A stretch of 64,000 bases of DNA from Agromyces cerinus. Its GTDB lineage: Bacteria > Actinomycetota > Actinomycetes > Actinomycetales > Microbacteriaceae. Under the pieces are notes generated by a model that made no database searches, was not told where the DNA came from, and saw only the letters and a list, made by a program, of their open reading frames with translations. The stretch is taken from the NCBI RefSeq assembly GCF_016907835.1, contig NZ_JAFBCT010000001.1, forward strand, positions 3,286,001 through 3,350,000, given 5' to 3'. The translations under genes and the position numbers were made by a program. Shown piece by piece: positions 15,712-24,073 of this stretch (within the stretch, counting starts at the first letter, position 1; each line of letters begins with the position of its first letter).

Positions 15712-17202
15712 GTGGACGGGCCGATCGTCGACATCGACCGCAGCTCCGCCACGCCGATCGGCGCGCAGCTCGTCGACAGGCTGCGGCAGGGGGTGCTCGT
15801 CGGCAGCCTCCGCCCGGGCGATCCGGTGCCGTCGACCAGGGCGCTCGCGAGCGCGCTCGGCATCTCCCGGAGCGTGGTCGTCGCGGCGTACGACCAGCTC
15901 GTCGGCGAGGGCTACCTGGAGACGAGGCAGGGAGCTGCGACCCGCGTCGCCGAGCTCGGCCCCCGGCCCGATCGATCCGCGGATGCCGCGGCGTCCACGC
16001 CGTCGGCAGCGTCGACGTCGGCCGCCGCGGCCGCGACGACCGCGGCGGCGCTCCACGCGCACGCCACGATCGCGCCTCCTGCGGAACCCCGCATCAACCT
16101 GCTCCCCGGCCGGCCCTCGACCTCACGCCTCGACACCCGGGCCTGGCGCGCAGCCTGGCGACGGGCCGCGGCCGCCGAGATCCCGGCGGACTCGCCACCG
16201 CCGTTCGGCGTGCCGCGACTGCGCGCCGAGATCGCCGACCACCTGCGCCACGCGCGCGGGCTCGCCTGCTCACCCGACGACGTCGTCGTCACCGCGGGCA
16301 CGAGCGAGGCGCTCGGGCTCGTGGCATCCGTTCTGGCGGACCTCGCCGGGCGACCTCCCGTGATCGCGATCGAGCACCCCGGCTACCCGTCGGCGCGCCG
16401 CCTGTTCGCGCGGCGGGGCGCCCGCACCGCGCCCGTCGCCCTCGACCGCGACGGCTTCGACGTCGGCGCCCTGCGGCGCCTGCCGAGCCCGCTCGACGCC
16501 GTCCTCGTGACCCCGAGCCACCAGTACCCGCTCGGCGGACGCCTGCCCGTCTCGACCCGCCTCGACCTCATCGGCTGGGCGCGCGCGACGGGCGGCATCG
16601 TGATCGAGGACGACTACGACAGCGAGTTCCGCCACCTCGGGCCGCCGCTGCCGGCGCTCGCCTCGCTCGACGACGGCGGCCGAGTCGTGCTCATCGGCAG
16701 CTTCTCGAAGGTGCTGACGCCGTGGATCCGGCTCGGCTATCTCGTGCTGCCGCCGGCGAATCGTGAGCTGCGCGAGGCGATCGCCGCATCCCGCGACGAC
16801 GAGGCCTGCCCCGTTCCCGGCGTCGCCCAGCACGCGATCGCCGAGCTGCTCGCGAGCGGCGCCGTGCGCCGGCACATCGCGGTCGTGCGGCGCGAGTACG
16901 CCCACCGGCGCGGGCTCGTGCTCACCGCGCTCGACCGGCTTCCCGGTGCCACCCTCTCGGCGCTCGACGGCGGGCTGCACGCGGTCGTCGAGCTGCCGGA
17001 TGCCGCGGCATCCGCTGCCCTCGTGACCCGGCTCGCGAGCGAGGGCGTGGCCGTCGCGCCGCTCTCGGACTACTCCGCGGTGCCGGGCGAGGGCCGGCCG
17101 GGCATCGTCTTCGGCTACGCGGCGCCGAGCGACACCCGGCTCGTCGAGGGACTCGGGCGCATCCGCGGCGCCATCCTCGACGCCATCGTGCCCGCGCCCT
17201 GA
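15712..17202 (+). CDS. MocR-family (GntR-HTH plus aminotransferase) regulator
   Basis: PLP-binding transcription factor of 496 residues. The N-terminal winged helix (residues 8-72: PIGAQLVDRLRQGVLVGSLR, LGISRSVVVAAYDQLVGEGYL) is joined by an Ala/Ser/Thr-rich linker of about 50 residues to a fold-type I aminotransferase-like domain. That domain contains DDYDSEF (about 300) and the PLP lysine in GSFSK (about Lys333). GTG 15712 has GGGGAG 5 nt upstream. Members of this family sense vitamin B6 (PdxR) or amino compounds; the divergent FMN split-barrel gene supports a B6-related role here, but this is inference. Confidence 0.92.
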   Translation: MDGPIVDIDRSSATPIGAQLVDRLRQGVLVGSLRPGDPVPSTRALASALGISRSVVVAAYDQLVGEGYLETRQGAATRVAELGPRPDRSADAAASTPSAASTSAAAAATTAAALHAHATIAPPAEPRINLLPGRPSTSRLDTRAWRAAWRRAAAAEIPADSPPPFGVPRLRAEIADHLRHARGLACSPDDVVVTAGTSEALGLVASVLADLAGRPPVIAIEHPGYPSARRLFARRGARTAPVALDRDGFDVGALRRLPSPLDAVLVTPSHQYPLGGRLPVSTRLDLIGWARATGGIVIEDDYDSEFRHLGPPLPALASLDDGGRVVLIGSFSKVLTPWIRLGYLVLPPANRELREAIAASRDDEACPVPGVAQHAIAELLASGAVRRHIAVVRREYAHRRGLVLTALDRLPGATLSALDGGLHAVVELPDAAASAALVTRLASEGVAVAPLSDYSAVPGEGRPGIVFGYAAPSDTRLVEGLGRIRGAILDAIVPAP

Positions 17203-17296
17203 GCACCCCGCTCCCTACCGCCGACGGCGAGGGCATGGATAGGGTGAACCGACCGGCGCGCCGAGGGCGGCGCGTCACCCTACGGTTGGAGGGCCC

Positions 17297-17773
17297 GTGC
17301 GGCGAGCAGTCGGTGGAGGCGCGGCGCACTGCATCGCGGGAGTGTTGACGATCTCGGGTGCGCTGCTGCTGAGCGGATGCGTCGCGGCCCCGGCCCCGCC
17401 GCCCGTCACGATCGTCGCGACCGTCACGGCGACGCCCACGCCGACGCCCACGCCGACCCCGACGCCGACCCCGGCTCCCGTCGAACCCGCGCCGACGCCC
17501 GAACCCGTGCCGAACGCGCCCGCGCCGGTCTACGAACCCGGCCCGGCGGTCGACCTCGGCGTGCGCGACGGCGCCGACGGCACCCCGAAGCTCGATGGGT
17601 CCGGCATGCCGATCAGCTACGTCGTGGTCTCGGGCGACAGCTTCTTCGACATCGCGCAGCGCTTCGACCTGCCGCAGCAGCAACTGCTGCGCATGAACCC
17701 GCAGGTGCACGACTTCGGGGAGAACGTCTACATCGGCGACGTCATCAACCTCGACTGGACGAAGACCGGATGA
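17297..17773 (+). CDS. LysM-domain lipoprotein with Pro/Thr stalk
   Basis: Secreted lipoprotein of 158 residues. A signal sequence ends in the lipobox LLSGC with Cys28. An extended TPTPTPTPTP/PAPVEPAPTPEP stalk (about 40-80) would span the cell wall. A C-terminal LysM peptidoglycan-binding domain follows (ISYVVVSGDSFFDIAQRF ... NVYIGDVINL, about 108-152). GTG 17297 has GGAGGG upstream. Its stop overlaps the start of the next gene (ATGA), so the two are coupled. It probably tethers the membrane to peptidoglycan; any partner is unknown. Confidence 0.82.
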   Translation: MRRAVGGGAAHCIAGVLTISGALLLSGCVAAPAPPPVTIVATVTATPTPTPTPTPTPTPAPVEPAPTPEPVPNAPAPVYEPGPAVDLGVRDGADGTPKLDGSGMPISYVVVSGDSFFDIAQRFDLPQQQLLRMNPQVHDFGENVYIGDVINLDWTKTG

Positions 17774-18177
17774 TCCTGCCCGCCGAGGCCGACGTCATCA
17801 TCACGATCGCCCCGTGGAACCCCTGGCCGGTCGCGATCCCGCTCGTCGCGCTCCTCGCGGGCGTCGTGGTCTCGTTCATCGGCACCCGGCGCCGCTCGAA
17901 GCCGCTGCGCGAGCTCGGGTACGTGATCTTCCTCGTCTCAGCGCTCACCGCCGGCGCCATGGCCTGGGTGCTCTCGGGCATCTGGGACACGCAGGCCCGC
18001 GAGCAGGCGCTCGAGGAGCTCGGCTACATCTCCCCGACGTTCAGCGGCGGGATGGCCCTCTCGGAGCACGGCCTGCCGCCGATCGACTTCACCGCGGAGC
18101 GCGATGATGGCACGCGGGTGAGCGGAAGACTCATCGACCAGGGCGGCGGGCGCTGGCTCGTGAAGGTCGGCGACTGA
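17770..18177 (+). CDS. Hypothetical two-span membrane protein
   Basis: Product of 135 residues with two hydrophobic helices (about 20-38 and 52-75) separated by a short basic loop (GTRRRSKPLRE). A C-terminal soluble region of about 55 residues (IDFTAERDDGTRVSGRLIDQ) looks like a small beta-rich domain outside the membrane. It is not a family I can name. Translationally coupled to the LysM lipoprotein by a 4-nt overlap, so the two may work together at the envelope. Confidence 0.65.
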   Translation: MILPAEADVIITIAPWNPWPVAIPLVALLAGVVVSFIGTRRRSKPLRELGYVIFLVSALTAGAMAWVLSGIWDTQAREQALEELGYISPTFSGGMALSEHGLPPIDFTAERDDGTRVSGRLIDQGGGRWLVKVGD

Positions 18178-18186
18178 CGCCGACGT

Positions 18187-18216
18187 GACTCGCGCCGGCT
18201 CGACTCACGCCGGCTC
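18187..18216. repeat. Two-copy 15-bp tandem repeat between convergent genes
   Basis: GACTCGCGCCGGCTC (18187-18201) is followed immediately by GACTCACGCCGGCTC (18202-18216), one mismatch apart. It fills the 40-bp gap between the membrane-protein gene and the end of efeB. It has no convincing hairpin and could be replication slippage; no function is evident. Confidence 0.4.
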
Positions 18217-18217
18217 G

Positions 18218-19588
18218 TCAGGCGAAGAGCGCCTGCCCCACGAACTCCCCTTCGGCGACCCCGCCGGGCACGGCGAAGATCGCCGACCCCACGTGCTTCA
18301 GGTACTCGTTCAGTCCGTCACTCGCGAGACTCGTCTGCACGTCGATGAACTGCTGCGGCGAGCGCTGGAACGAGAGGAAGAAGAGCCCCGCGTCGAGCCG
18401 GCCGAGCGAGTCGTTGCCGTCGACGAAGTTGTATCCCCTGCGGAGCATACGAGCGCCGCCGTTCGTCGTCGGGTGCGCGAGGCGCACGTGCGCGTTCGTG
18501 TCGATGAGCGGCGCATCGGTCGCGCCGGTCTTCTCGAAGTCGGGTTCGGTGAACTCGGTGCCGCCCGAGAGCGGGGCGCCCTCGCCCTTGGATCGCCCGA
18601 CGAGCATCTCCTGCTCACCGAGCTGGACGCGGTCCCAGTTCTCGATGATCATGCGGATGCGACGCGCGACGAGATACGAGCCCCCAGCGAGCCAGGCCGG
18701 TTCGTCGGATGCCTGCACCCAGACCTGGTCGTCGACGGTCACCGTCTCCTCGGCCTTGACGTTCGCGGTGCCGTCCTTGAATCCGAAGAGGTTGCGGGGC
18801 GTCGCCTGGGTCGTCGACGTCGACGAGGTGCGGCCGAATCCGAGCTGCGACCAGCGCAGGCTCGCCCGCCCGAACGCGATGCGGCTGAGGTTGCGGATCG
18901 CGTGCACGGCGACCTGCGGATCGTCGGCGCACGCCTGGATGCAGAGGTCGCCGCCCGAGATCTCGGGCACGAGCGCGTCGCCCTGGAAGCGCGGGAGCGG
19001 CGCGAGCATCGCCGGGCGCCGGGCGGCGAGGCCGAAGCGATCGGCCCCCGACGCGTCGGCGAAGAGCCCCGGGCCGAACCCGAAGGTGATCGTGAGGCCG
19101 CTCGCGGGCAGTCCGAGCGCCTCACCGGTGTCGACCGGCGGCGCGTAGTCGGAGCCGCCGACGGCCCCGCCCTCGGCGACCTCGAGGCCCTGGCTCAGGC
19201 GAGCCGCGGCATCCGTCCACTCCGTGAGCAGGGCGATCAGCCCGTCGCGGTCGAGGGTGTCGTCGACGTCGAATGCGGCGAAGTGCAGGCGGTCCTGCGC
19301 GGGGGTGACGATGCCGGCCTGGTGCGCGCCGAAGAACGGGTAGACGGATGCCGCCGGGCTCGCCGCTCCCGCCCCGCCGGTGGTTGCCGCGACCGCGACG
19401 CCGGCACCTGCCGCAGCGCCGACGACGGCGCCGGCCGCGCCCGCGCCGAGGAAGCCGAACAGCTGGCGCCGGCTGACGGCGGACGCGGCAGCCGCGTCGG
19501 CGCCGGCCGCGGGCGTCGCGGTGTCGGGGTGCACCTCGGTCGGTGCCGCGCCCTGCGCGTCACCGGCCGTGGAACGGGAGACGTTCAT
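18218..19588 (-). CDS. efeB: DyP-type heme peroxidase EfeB, Tat-secreted
   Basis: Last gene of the ferrous-iron uptake operon, 456 residues. The N-terminus carries a twin-arginine signal (SRRQLFGFLG, Arg40-Arg41, then an Ala/Gly hydrophobic run), so the folded heme protein is exported by Tat. The DyP signature GFKDGTAN (about 268-275) contains the distal catalytic Asp. Further C-terminal are NTNAHVRLAHP and the RRGYNF segment, expected for heme ligation and the distal side. In EfeUOB systems this enzyme is thought to oxidise ferrous iron or release iron from heme. The ATG overlaps the efeO stop by 1 nt (TGATG). Confidence 0.93.
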   Translation of the reverse strand: MNVSRSTAGDAQGAAPTEVHPDTATPAAGADAAAASAVSRRQLFGFLGAGAAGAVVGAAAGAGVAVAATTGGAGAASPAASVYPFFGAHQAGIVTPAQDRLHFAAFDVDDTLDRDGLIALLTEWTDAAARLSQGLEVAEGGAVGGSDYAPPVDTGEALGLPASGLTITFGFGPGLFADASGADRFGLAARRPAMLAPLPRFQGDALVPEISGGDLCIQACADDPQVAVHAIRNLSRIAFGRASLRWSQLGFGRTSSTSTTQATPRNLFGFKDGTANVKAEETVTVDDQVWVQASDEPAWLAGGSYLVARRIRMIIENWDRVQLGEQEMLVGRSKGEGAPLSGGTEFTEPDFEKTGATDAPLIDTNAHVRLAHPTTNGGARMLRRGYNFVDGNDSLGRLDAGLFFLSFQRSPQQFIDVQTSLASDGLNEYLKHVGSAIFAVPGGVAEGEFVGQALFA

Positions 19589-20793
19589 CAGACCCCGAGC
19601 ACCGTGGCGGTCAGCTGCGAGAGCGGCTCTGCGAGGGCGTTGACCTGGTCGCTGAGCGCCTTCTTGTCGGCGTCGGTCAGGGTCGCGTAGTCGACGAAGC
19701 CCGACTCGAGGGAGCCGTACTCGGCGAGCGCCGCCTCGAGGGCGGTGAACTGCTCGTCGATCTCGGTCGCGAGTGCCGTGCCCTCGTCGCCCTTCGACTC
19801 GGCGAGCGCCCGCACCGCGCCGAAGGCGACGCCGGCACCCTGCACGTTGGCGGCGAAGTCCGAGAGGTCGGTGCCCGACCACCAGTCCTCTTCACCCGTG
19901 ATCTTGCCGGCCGCGACCTCGTCGAGCAGCGCGATCGCGCCGTTCGAGATGGCGTCGAGCGAGACGGTGAAGTCGTCGGCGGTGACGAGGTCGTGCAGTT
20001 CGGTGACATCCGCGACGAGGCCGTCGGCGTAGGCCTGGCGCTCGGCGGGGGTCGACGGCGCCCAGTCCTTCAGTGCGTCCTGGCCGTCGGAGTTGAGGTC
20101 TCCCGCGGCCGGCGGCCAGAGGTCCTTCTCGATGCGGTGGAAGCCGGTCCACTCGAGGCCGTCGGCGACGGCGTCGACCTCGCGGAAGTCGATCTTCGGG
20201 TCGAGGTCGCCGAACGCCTCGGCGGTGGGCTCGATGCGCTCGTACGGCACGCGGGTCGCGGCGAAGAGCGAGCGGGCGGTCTCGTCGTCGCCGGCCGCGT
20301 AGGCTGCGGCGAACGCCTCGACGAGCGGCAGCAGCTCGGCCGCCTGCGAGCGCACGTATGCGAGGTACTCGGTGACGGCCTGGTCGGAGAGCGCCTGCTC
20401 GTCGGCGGAGACGGCCGAGGCCTCGCCCGTGACCGTGAACTCGGCGAGGCCGATCGGTGCGCCGACCTGCTGGAACTTGCACGCCGTGTAGTAGGTGCCC
20501 GGCTCGAGCTGCGCGGTGAAGTCGATCTCCTGCCCTGGGGTGACGTTCTCCTTCTCGCCCACGATGCGCAGCTGGTCGTCGGCGAGGATCTCGAACTCGT
20601 TCACGTCGGTGCCGTTGTTTGCGAGCGCGAACGTCACGGCGCCGGCGGGTGCGGTGGCAGCGGCCACGGAGCATCCGTCATCGGTGATGTCGACGGCGAT
20701 CGCCGAGGCGAGGTCGGCTTTCGCGACGCAGCCGGTGAGGGCGAGCGCGAGTGCGGTCACGGCAGCGGATGCCGCGAGGGCGCGTCGGGTCAT
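19588..20793 (-). CDS. efeO: Iron-uptake lipoprotein EfeO (cupredoxin plus imelysin M75)
   Basis: Extracytoplasmic iron-binding partner of EfeU, 401 residues. The signal ends at lipobox LTGC (Cys22), so here it is membrane-anchored. An N-terminal cupredoxin-like domain (about 35-125: AGAVTFALANNGTDVNEFEI ... GTYYTACKF) is followed by an all-helical imelysin/M75 domain containing the HxxE-type metal motif GFHRIEKDLW (about 211-220). Positioned between efeU (60 bp upstream) and efeB (1-nt overlap). Expected to deliver iron to the EfeU permease under iron limitation. Confidence 0.94.
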   Translation of the reverse strand: MTRRALAASAAVTALALALTGCVAKADLASAIAVDITDDGCSVAAATAPAGAVTFALANNGTDVNEFEILADDQLRIVGEKENVTPGQEIDFTAQLEPGTYYTACKFQQVGAPIGLAEFTVTGEASAVSADEQALSDQAVTEYLAYVRSQAAELLPLVEAFAAAYAAGDDETARSLFAATRVPYERIEPTAEAFGDLDPKIDFREVDAVADGLEWTGFHRIEKDLWPPAAGDLNSDGQDALKDWAPSTPAERQAYADGLVADVTELHDLVTADDFTVSLDAISNGAIALLDEVAAGKITGEEDWWSGTDLSDFAANVQGAGVAFGAVRALAESKGDEGTALATEIDEQFTALEAALAEYGSLESGFVDYATLTDADKKALSDQVNALAEPLSQLTATVLGV

Positions 20794-20853
20794 GAATGCT
20801 CCTGGATTCGAGGTGAGGGGTGAGACGTGTGGGTGAGACGTGGTGATCGGTGG

Positions 20854-21726
20854 TCAGTTCGCCGCGGCGGGCGCGGTCGTCGGTGCAGCGGTGGCGGCGG
20901 GCGCGGGTGCGGGCGCCGGGCGGCGACGCCGGTGCAGCATGCCGAGGTAGAGCGTCGTCGTGACGGCGACGTAGAGGACCCACCCGATGACCTGCGCCCA
21001 GGTCGGCTCGGGCGTGAAGTTGAAGATGCCGGCGAGGAGCGTGCCGTACCAGCTGCCCGGCGGCACGAGCTCGACGAGGCTGAACGCATGCGTGCCCCAG
21101 CCCGGGATGACCGAGGCCTCCTGAAGGTCGCCGATGCCGTACACGAGCACGCCGGCGGCGACGAGGATGAGGAAGAGCCCGGTCCAGGTGAAGAACTTCG
21201 AGAGGTTGATGCGCACGAGCCCGCGCGAGATGCCCCACGAGATGACGATCGCGGTGACGATGCCCAGCAGGGCGCCGACGGTGCCGAGCACCGGGTCGTT
21301 GCCGCCCGACACGTTGGCCCAGACGAAGAGGGCCGTCTCGATGCCCTCGCGGCCGACGGCGAGCGCGCCGAGCAGCACGATGGCGAACCACGACCGGTCG
21401 ACGGCGGCGTCGACCTGGCCGCGCAGCTCCTTCGAGAGGCCCGCGCCGTGCGTGCCCATCCAGAAGATCATCCACGTCACGAGCGCGACGGCGACGAGGG
21501 AGAGCACGCCGCCGAGCACCTCCTGCGCTTGGAAGGTCATCGCGTACGGACCCCAGGTGAGCAGCGCACCGACGCCGAGCGACACCGCGACCGCGATGCC
21601 GATGCCGAACCAGAGCCGGCCGAAGAGGTCGCGGCGGCCGATCTTGCCGAGGTACGCGACGAGGATGCCGACGATGAGCCCTGCCTCGAGGCCTTCGCGG
21701 AGGCCGATCAGGTAGTTGGCGAGCAC
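20854..21726 (-). CDS. efeU: Iron permease EfeU (FTR1/OFeT family)
   Basis: Membrane channel of 290 residues for iron, first gene of the efeUOB operon. Two conserved REGLE-type motifs are present: REGLEAGL at residues 10-17 and GREGIETALF at about 125-134. Both supply the glutamates that bind iron in transmembrane helices. About seven hydrophobic segments and a Pro/Ala-rich C-terminal tail are visible. GTG 21726 has GGGAG about 7 nt upstream. A DtxR/IdeR box lies 30 bp upstream of the start, so expression should rise when iron is low. Confidence 0.95.
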   Translation of the reverse strand: MLANYLIGLREGLEAGLIVGILVAYLGKIGRRDLFGRLWFGIGIAVAVSLGVGALLTWGPYAMTFQAQEVLGGVLSLVAVALVTWMIFWMGTHGAGLSKELRGQVDAAVDRSWFAIVLLGALAVGREGIETALFVWANVSGGNDPVLGTVGALLGIVTAIVISWGISRGLVRINLSKFFTWTGLFLILVAAGVLVYGIGDLQEASVIPGWGTHAFSLVELVPPGSWYGTLLAGIFNFTPEPTWAQVIGWVLYVAVTTTLYLGMLHRRRRPAPAPAPAATAAPTTAPAAAN

Positions 21727-21755
21727 GCGCGTCTCCCGGATAGAACGGAGTGGAT

Positions 21756-21774
21756 TGAGCCAAGGCTAACCTAA
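21756..21774 (-). promoter_or_regulatory. DtxR/IdeR-type iron box upstream of efeU
   Basis: Read leftward, the 19-bp site begins TTAGGTTAGCCTTGG, matching the first 12 or 13 bases of the known actinobacterial iron box (TTAGGTTAGSCTAACCTAA), with a degenerate second half. It is 30 bp before the efeU start codon. Repression by an iron-loaded DtxR/IdeR homologue is the natural reading. Confidence 0.8.
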
Positions 21775-21879
21775 CTTCAGCAGACTCGCGAACCCGGACC
21801 GTCACACCCGATTCCCATGCTGAACACGGTTTTCGCAGGCGAACGACACCCGCCGGCCGCGGAGGCGTAGCGTGGGAAC

Positions 21880-24015
21880 GTGCTGACTCCGCCGAAGACC
21901 GACAAGCGACCCATCGAACGCGTGCACCACGGCGACGTCGTCGTCGACGACTACGAGTGGCTGCGCGACAAGGACGACCCCGAGGTGCTCGCGCACCTGC
22001 ACGAGGAGAACGCCTACACGAAGGCGAGGACCGAGCACCTCGCGATCCTGCAGGAGCAGATCTTCGAGGAGATCACGACCCGCACCAAGGAGACCGACCT
22101 CAGCGTGCCCACCCGCGAGGGCGACTGGTGGTACTACACCCGCACCGTCGAGGGCAGCGAGTACGGCATCCACTGCCGGGTGCCGGCCACCGGCCCCGAT
22201 GACTGGGAACCCCCGGCGACGGATGACTCGGGCTCCCCGTTGCCCGGCGAGCAGGTGCTGCTCGACGACAACGTCGAGGCCGCGGGCCACGACTTCTACT
22301 CGCTCGGCAGCTTCGACGTCACCGCCGACGGCGCGACCCTGCTGTACGCGATCGACCTCGAGGGCGACGAGCGGTACACGATCCGGCTGCGCTCGCTCGA
22401 CGACTCGGGCCGCGAGTACGACGACGTCATCGAGGGCACCTCGAGCGGCGCGACCTTCGACCCGAGCGGCCGCTACGTGTTCTACGCGACGGTCGACGAG
22501 TCATGGCGACCCGACACCATCTGGCGGCACGAGATCGGCACCGCGGCATCCGACGACGTCTCGGTCTTCACCGAACCCGACGAGCGCTTCTGGCTCGGCG
22601 TCGGCGTGACCCGCAGCCGCAGGTTCCTCGTGATCGAGGCCGGCTCCAACGTCACGAGCGAGACCTGGCTGCTCGATGCCGCCGAGCCGACCGGCGGGTT
22701 CTCCGTCGTCTGGCCCCGCAAGGACGGCGTGGAGTACGACGTCGAGCACGTCGTCGCCGGGGGCAAGGACCGCCTGCTCATCGTGCACAACGACGATGCC
22801 TTGAACTTCGAGCTCGTGAGCGTCGCGGCATCCGACCCGCAGGGCGACCGTCGCGTGCTGCTGCCGCACGACCCGGCCGTGCGCCTCGAGGGCGTCGACG
22901 CGTTCCGCGACTTCGTCGCCGTCGAGTACCGCCGCGAGGGTCTGCCGCGGGTCGCCGTCGCGAAGGTGCCGGCTGCGGGCCTGCCCGCCGACGCGACGCC
23001 CGACGACACCCTGCACGAGCTCGCCTTCGACGAGGCGCTGTTCGCGGTGGGCCTGTCGGGCAACCCCGACTGGGCGCAGCCGACGCTGCGCATCGGCTAC
23101 ACGAGCTTCGTGACCCCGTCGACCGTGTACGACGTCGTCGTGGCGACGGGTGAGAGGCGGCTGCGCAAGCGTCAGGCCGTGCTCGGCGATTACGAAGCGA
23201 CCCGCTACTCGCAGCGGCGCGAGTGGGCGACGGCCGACGACGGCACGCGCATCCCGGTGTCGCTCGTCTACCGGCACGACCTCGTCGACCTCGGCACGCC
23301 CGCCCCGACCCTGCTCTACGGCTACGGCTCGTACGAGCACTCGATCGACCCCGGCTTCGGCATCCCCCGCCTGTCGCTGCTCGACCGCGGCATGATCTTC
23401 GCCGTGGCGCACGTGCGCGGCGGCGGCGAGATGGGGCGACTCTGGTACGAGCACGGCAAGAAGCTCGAGAAGCGCAACACCTTCACCGACTTCGCGGCGG
23501 TCGCCAGGCACCTCATCGACGAGGACATCACGGCCCCCGACCGGCTCGTCGCCCAGGGCGGCAGCGCCGGCGGACTCCTGATCGGCGCCGTCGCGAACCT
23601 CGCACCGAAGTACTTCTCGGGCTTCCTCGCCGAGGTGCCGTTCGTCGACCCGCTGACCTCGATCCTCGACCCGTCGCTGCCGCTCACGGTCATCGAATGG
23701 GACGAGTGGGGCAACCCGCTCGACGACGACGAGGTCTACTCGTACATGAAGTCGTACTCCCCGATCGAGAACGTGCACGTCAACCACTACCCGCCGATCC
23801 TCGCGGTGACGTCGCTGAACGACACCCGCGTGCTCTACGTCGAGCCGGCGAAGTGGGTCGCGAAGCTGCGCGACGTCGGCGCCGACCCGCTGCTGAAGAT
23901 CGAGATGGCGGCCGGGCACGGCGGCGTCTCGGGCCGGTACTCGGCATGGCGTGAGCGGGCGTTCGCCTACGCGTGGGTCGTCGACGCGGCCGGGGCGCAC
24001 CCGAGCGGCGAGTGA
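21880..24015 (+). CDS. S9A prolyl oligopeptidase family protease (oligopeptidase B-like)
   Basis: Cytoplasmic serine peptidase of 711 residues. An N-terminal segment and seven-bladed propeller (about 70-400) are followed by the alpha/beta-hydrolase domain. The catalytic triad can be placed: Ser562 in QGGSAGG, Asp648 in SLNDTRV, His680 in AAGHGG. YGYGSYEHSIDPGF and RGGGEMGRLWYEHGK are family hallmarks and favour oligopeptidase B (cleavage after basic residues) over prolyl endopeptidase. GTG 21880 is exactly 7 nt after TAGCGT (21868-21873), so the message is probably leaderless. It ends 6 bp before a strong palindromic terminator. Confidence 0.92.
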   Translation: MLTPPKTDKRPIERVHHGDVVVDDYEWLRDKDDPEVLAHLHEENAYTKARTEHLAILQEQIFEEITTRTKETDLSVPTREGDWWYYTRTVEGSEYGIHCRVPATGPDDWEPPATDDSGSPLPGEQVLLDDNVEAAGHDFYSLGSFDVTADGATLLYAIDLEGDERYTIRLRSLDDSGREYDDVIEGTSSGATFDPSGRYVFYATVDESWRPDTIWRHEIGTAASDDVSVFTEPDERFWLGVGVTRSRRFLVIEAGSNVTSETWLLDAAEPTGGFSVVWPRKDGVEYDVEHVVAGGKDRLLIVHNDDALNFELVSVAASDPQGDRRVLLPHDPAVRLEGVDAFRDFVAVEYRREGLPRVAVAKVPAAGLPADATPDDTLHELAFDEALFAVGLSGNPDWAQPTLRIGYTSFVTPSTVYDVVVATGERRLRKRQAVLGDYEATRYSQRREWATADDGTRIPVSLVYRHDLVDLGTPAPTLLYGYGSYEHSIDPGFGIPRLSLLDRGMIFAVAHVRGGGEMGRLWYEHGKKLEKRNTFTDFAAVARHLIDEDITAPDRLVAQGGSAGGLLIGAVANLAPKYFSGFLAEVPFVDPLTSILDPSLPLTVIEWDEWGNPLDDDEVYSYMKSYSPIENVHVNHYPPILAVTSLNDTRVLYVEPAKWVAKLRDVGADPLLKIEMAAGHGGVSGRYSAWRERAFAYAWVVDAAGAHPSGE

Positions 24016-24020
24016 CCGGC

Positions 24021-24050
24021 GGTGAGCGGATGCCGCGGCATCCGCTCACC
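24021..24050. terminator. Bidirectional terminator: perfect 30-bp palindrome
   Basis: Arms GGTGAGCGGATGCCG and CGGCATCCGCTCACC are exactly complementary with no spacer. The element lies between two convergent genes (stop at 24015, leftward stop at 24074), where it can stop transcription from both sides. It is built on an inverted pair of the CGGATGCC word that is abundant throughout the window. No T tract follows, as is common in GC-rich actinobacteria. Confidence 0.75.
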
Positions 24051-24073
24051 TGATCGTCGGCGGCGGCTCGTCG

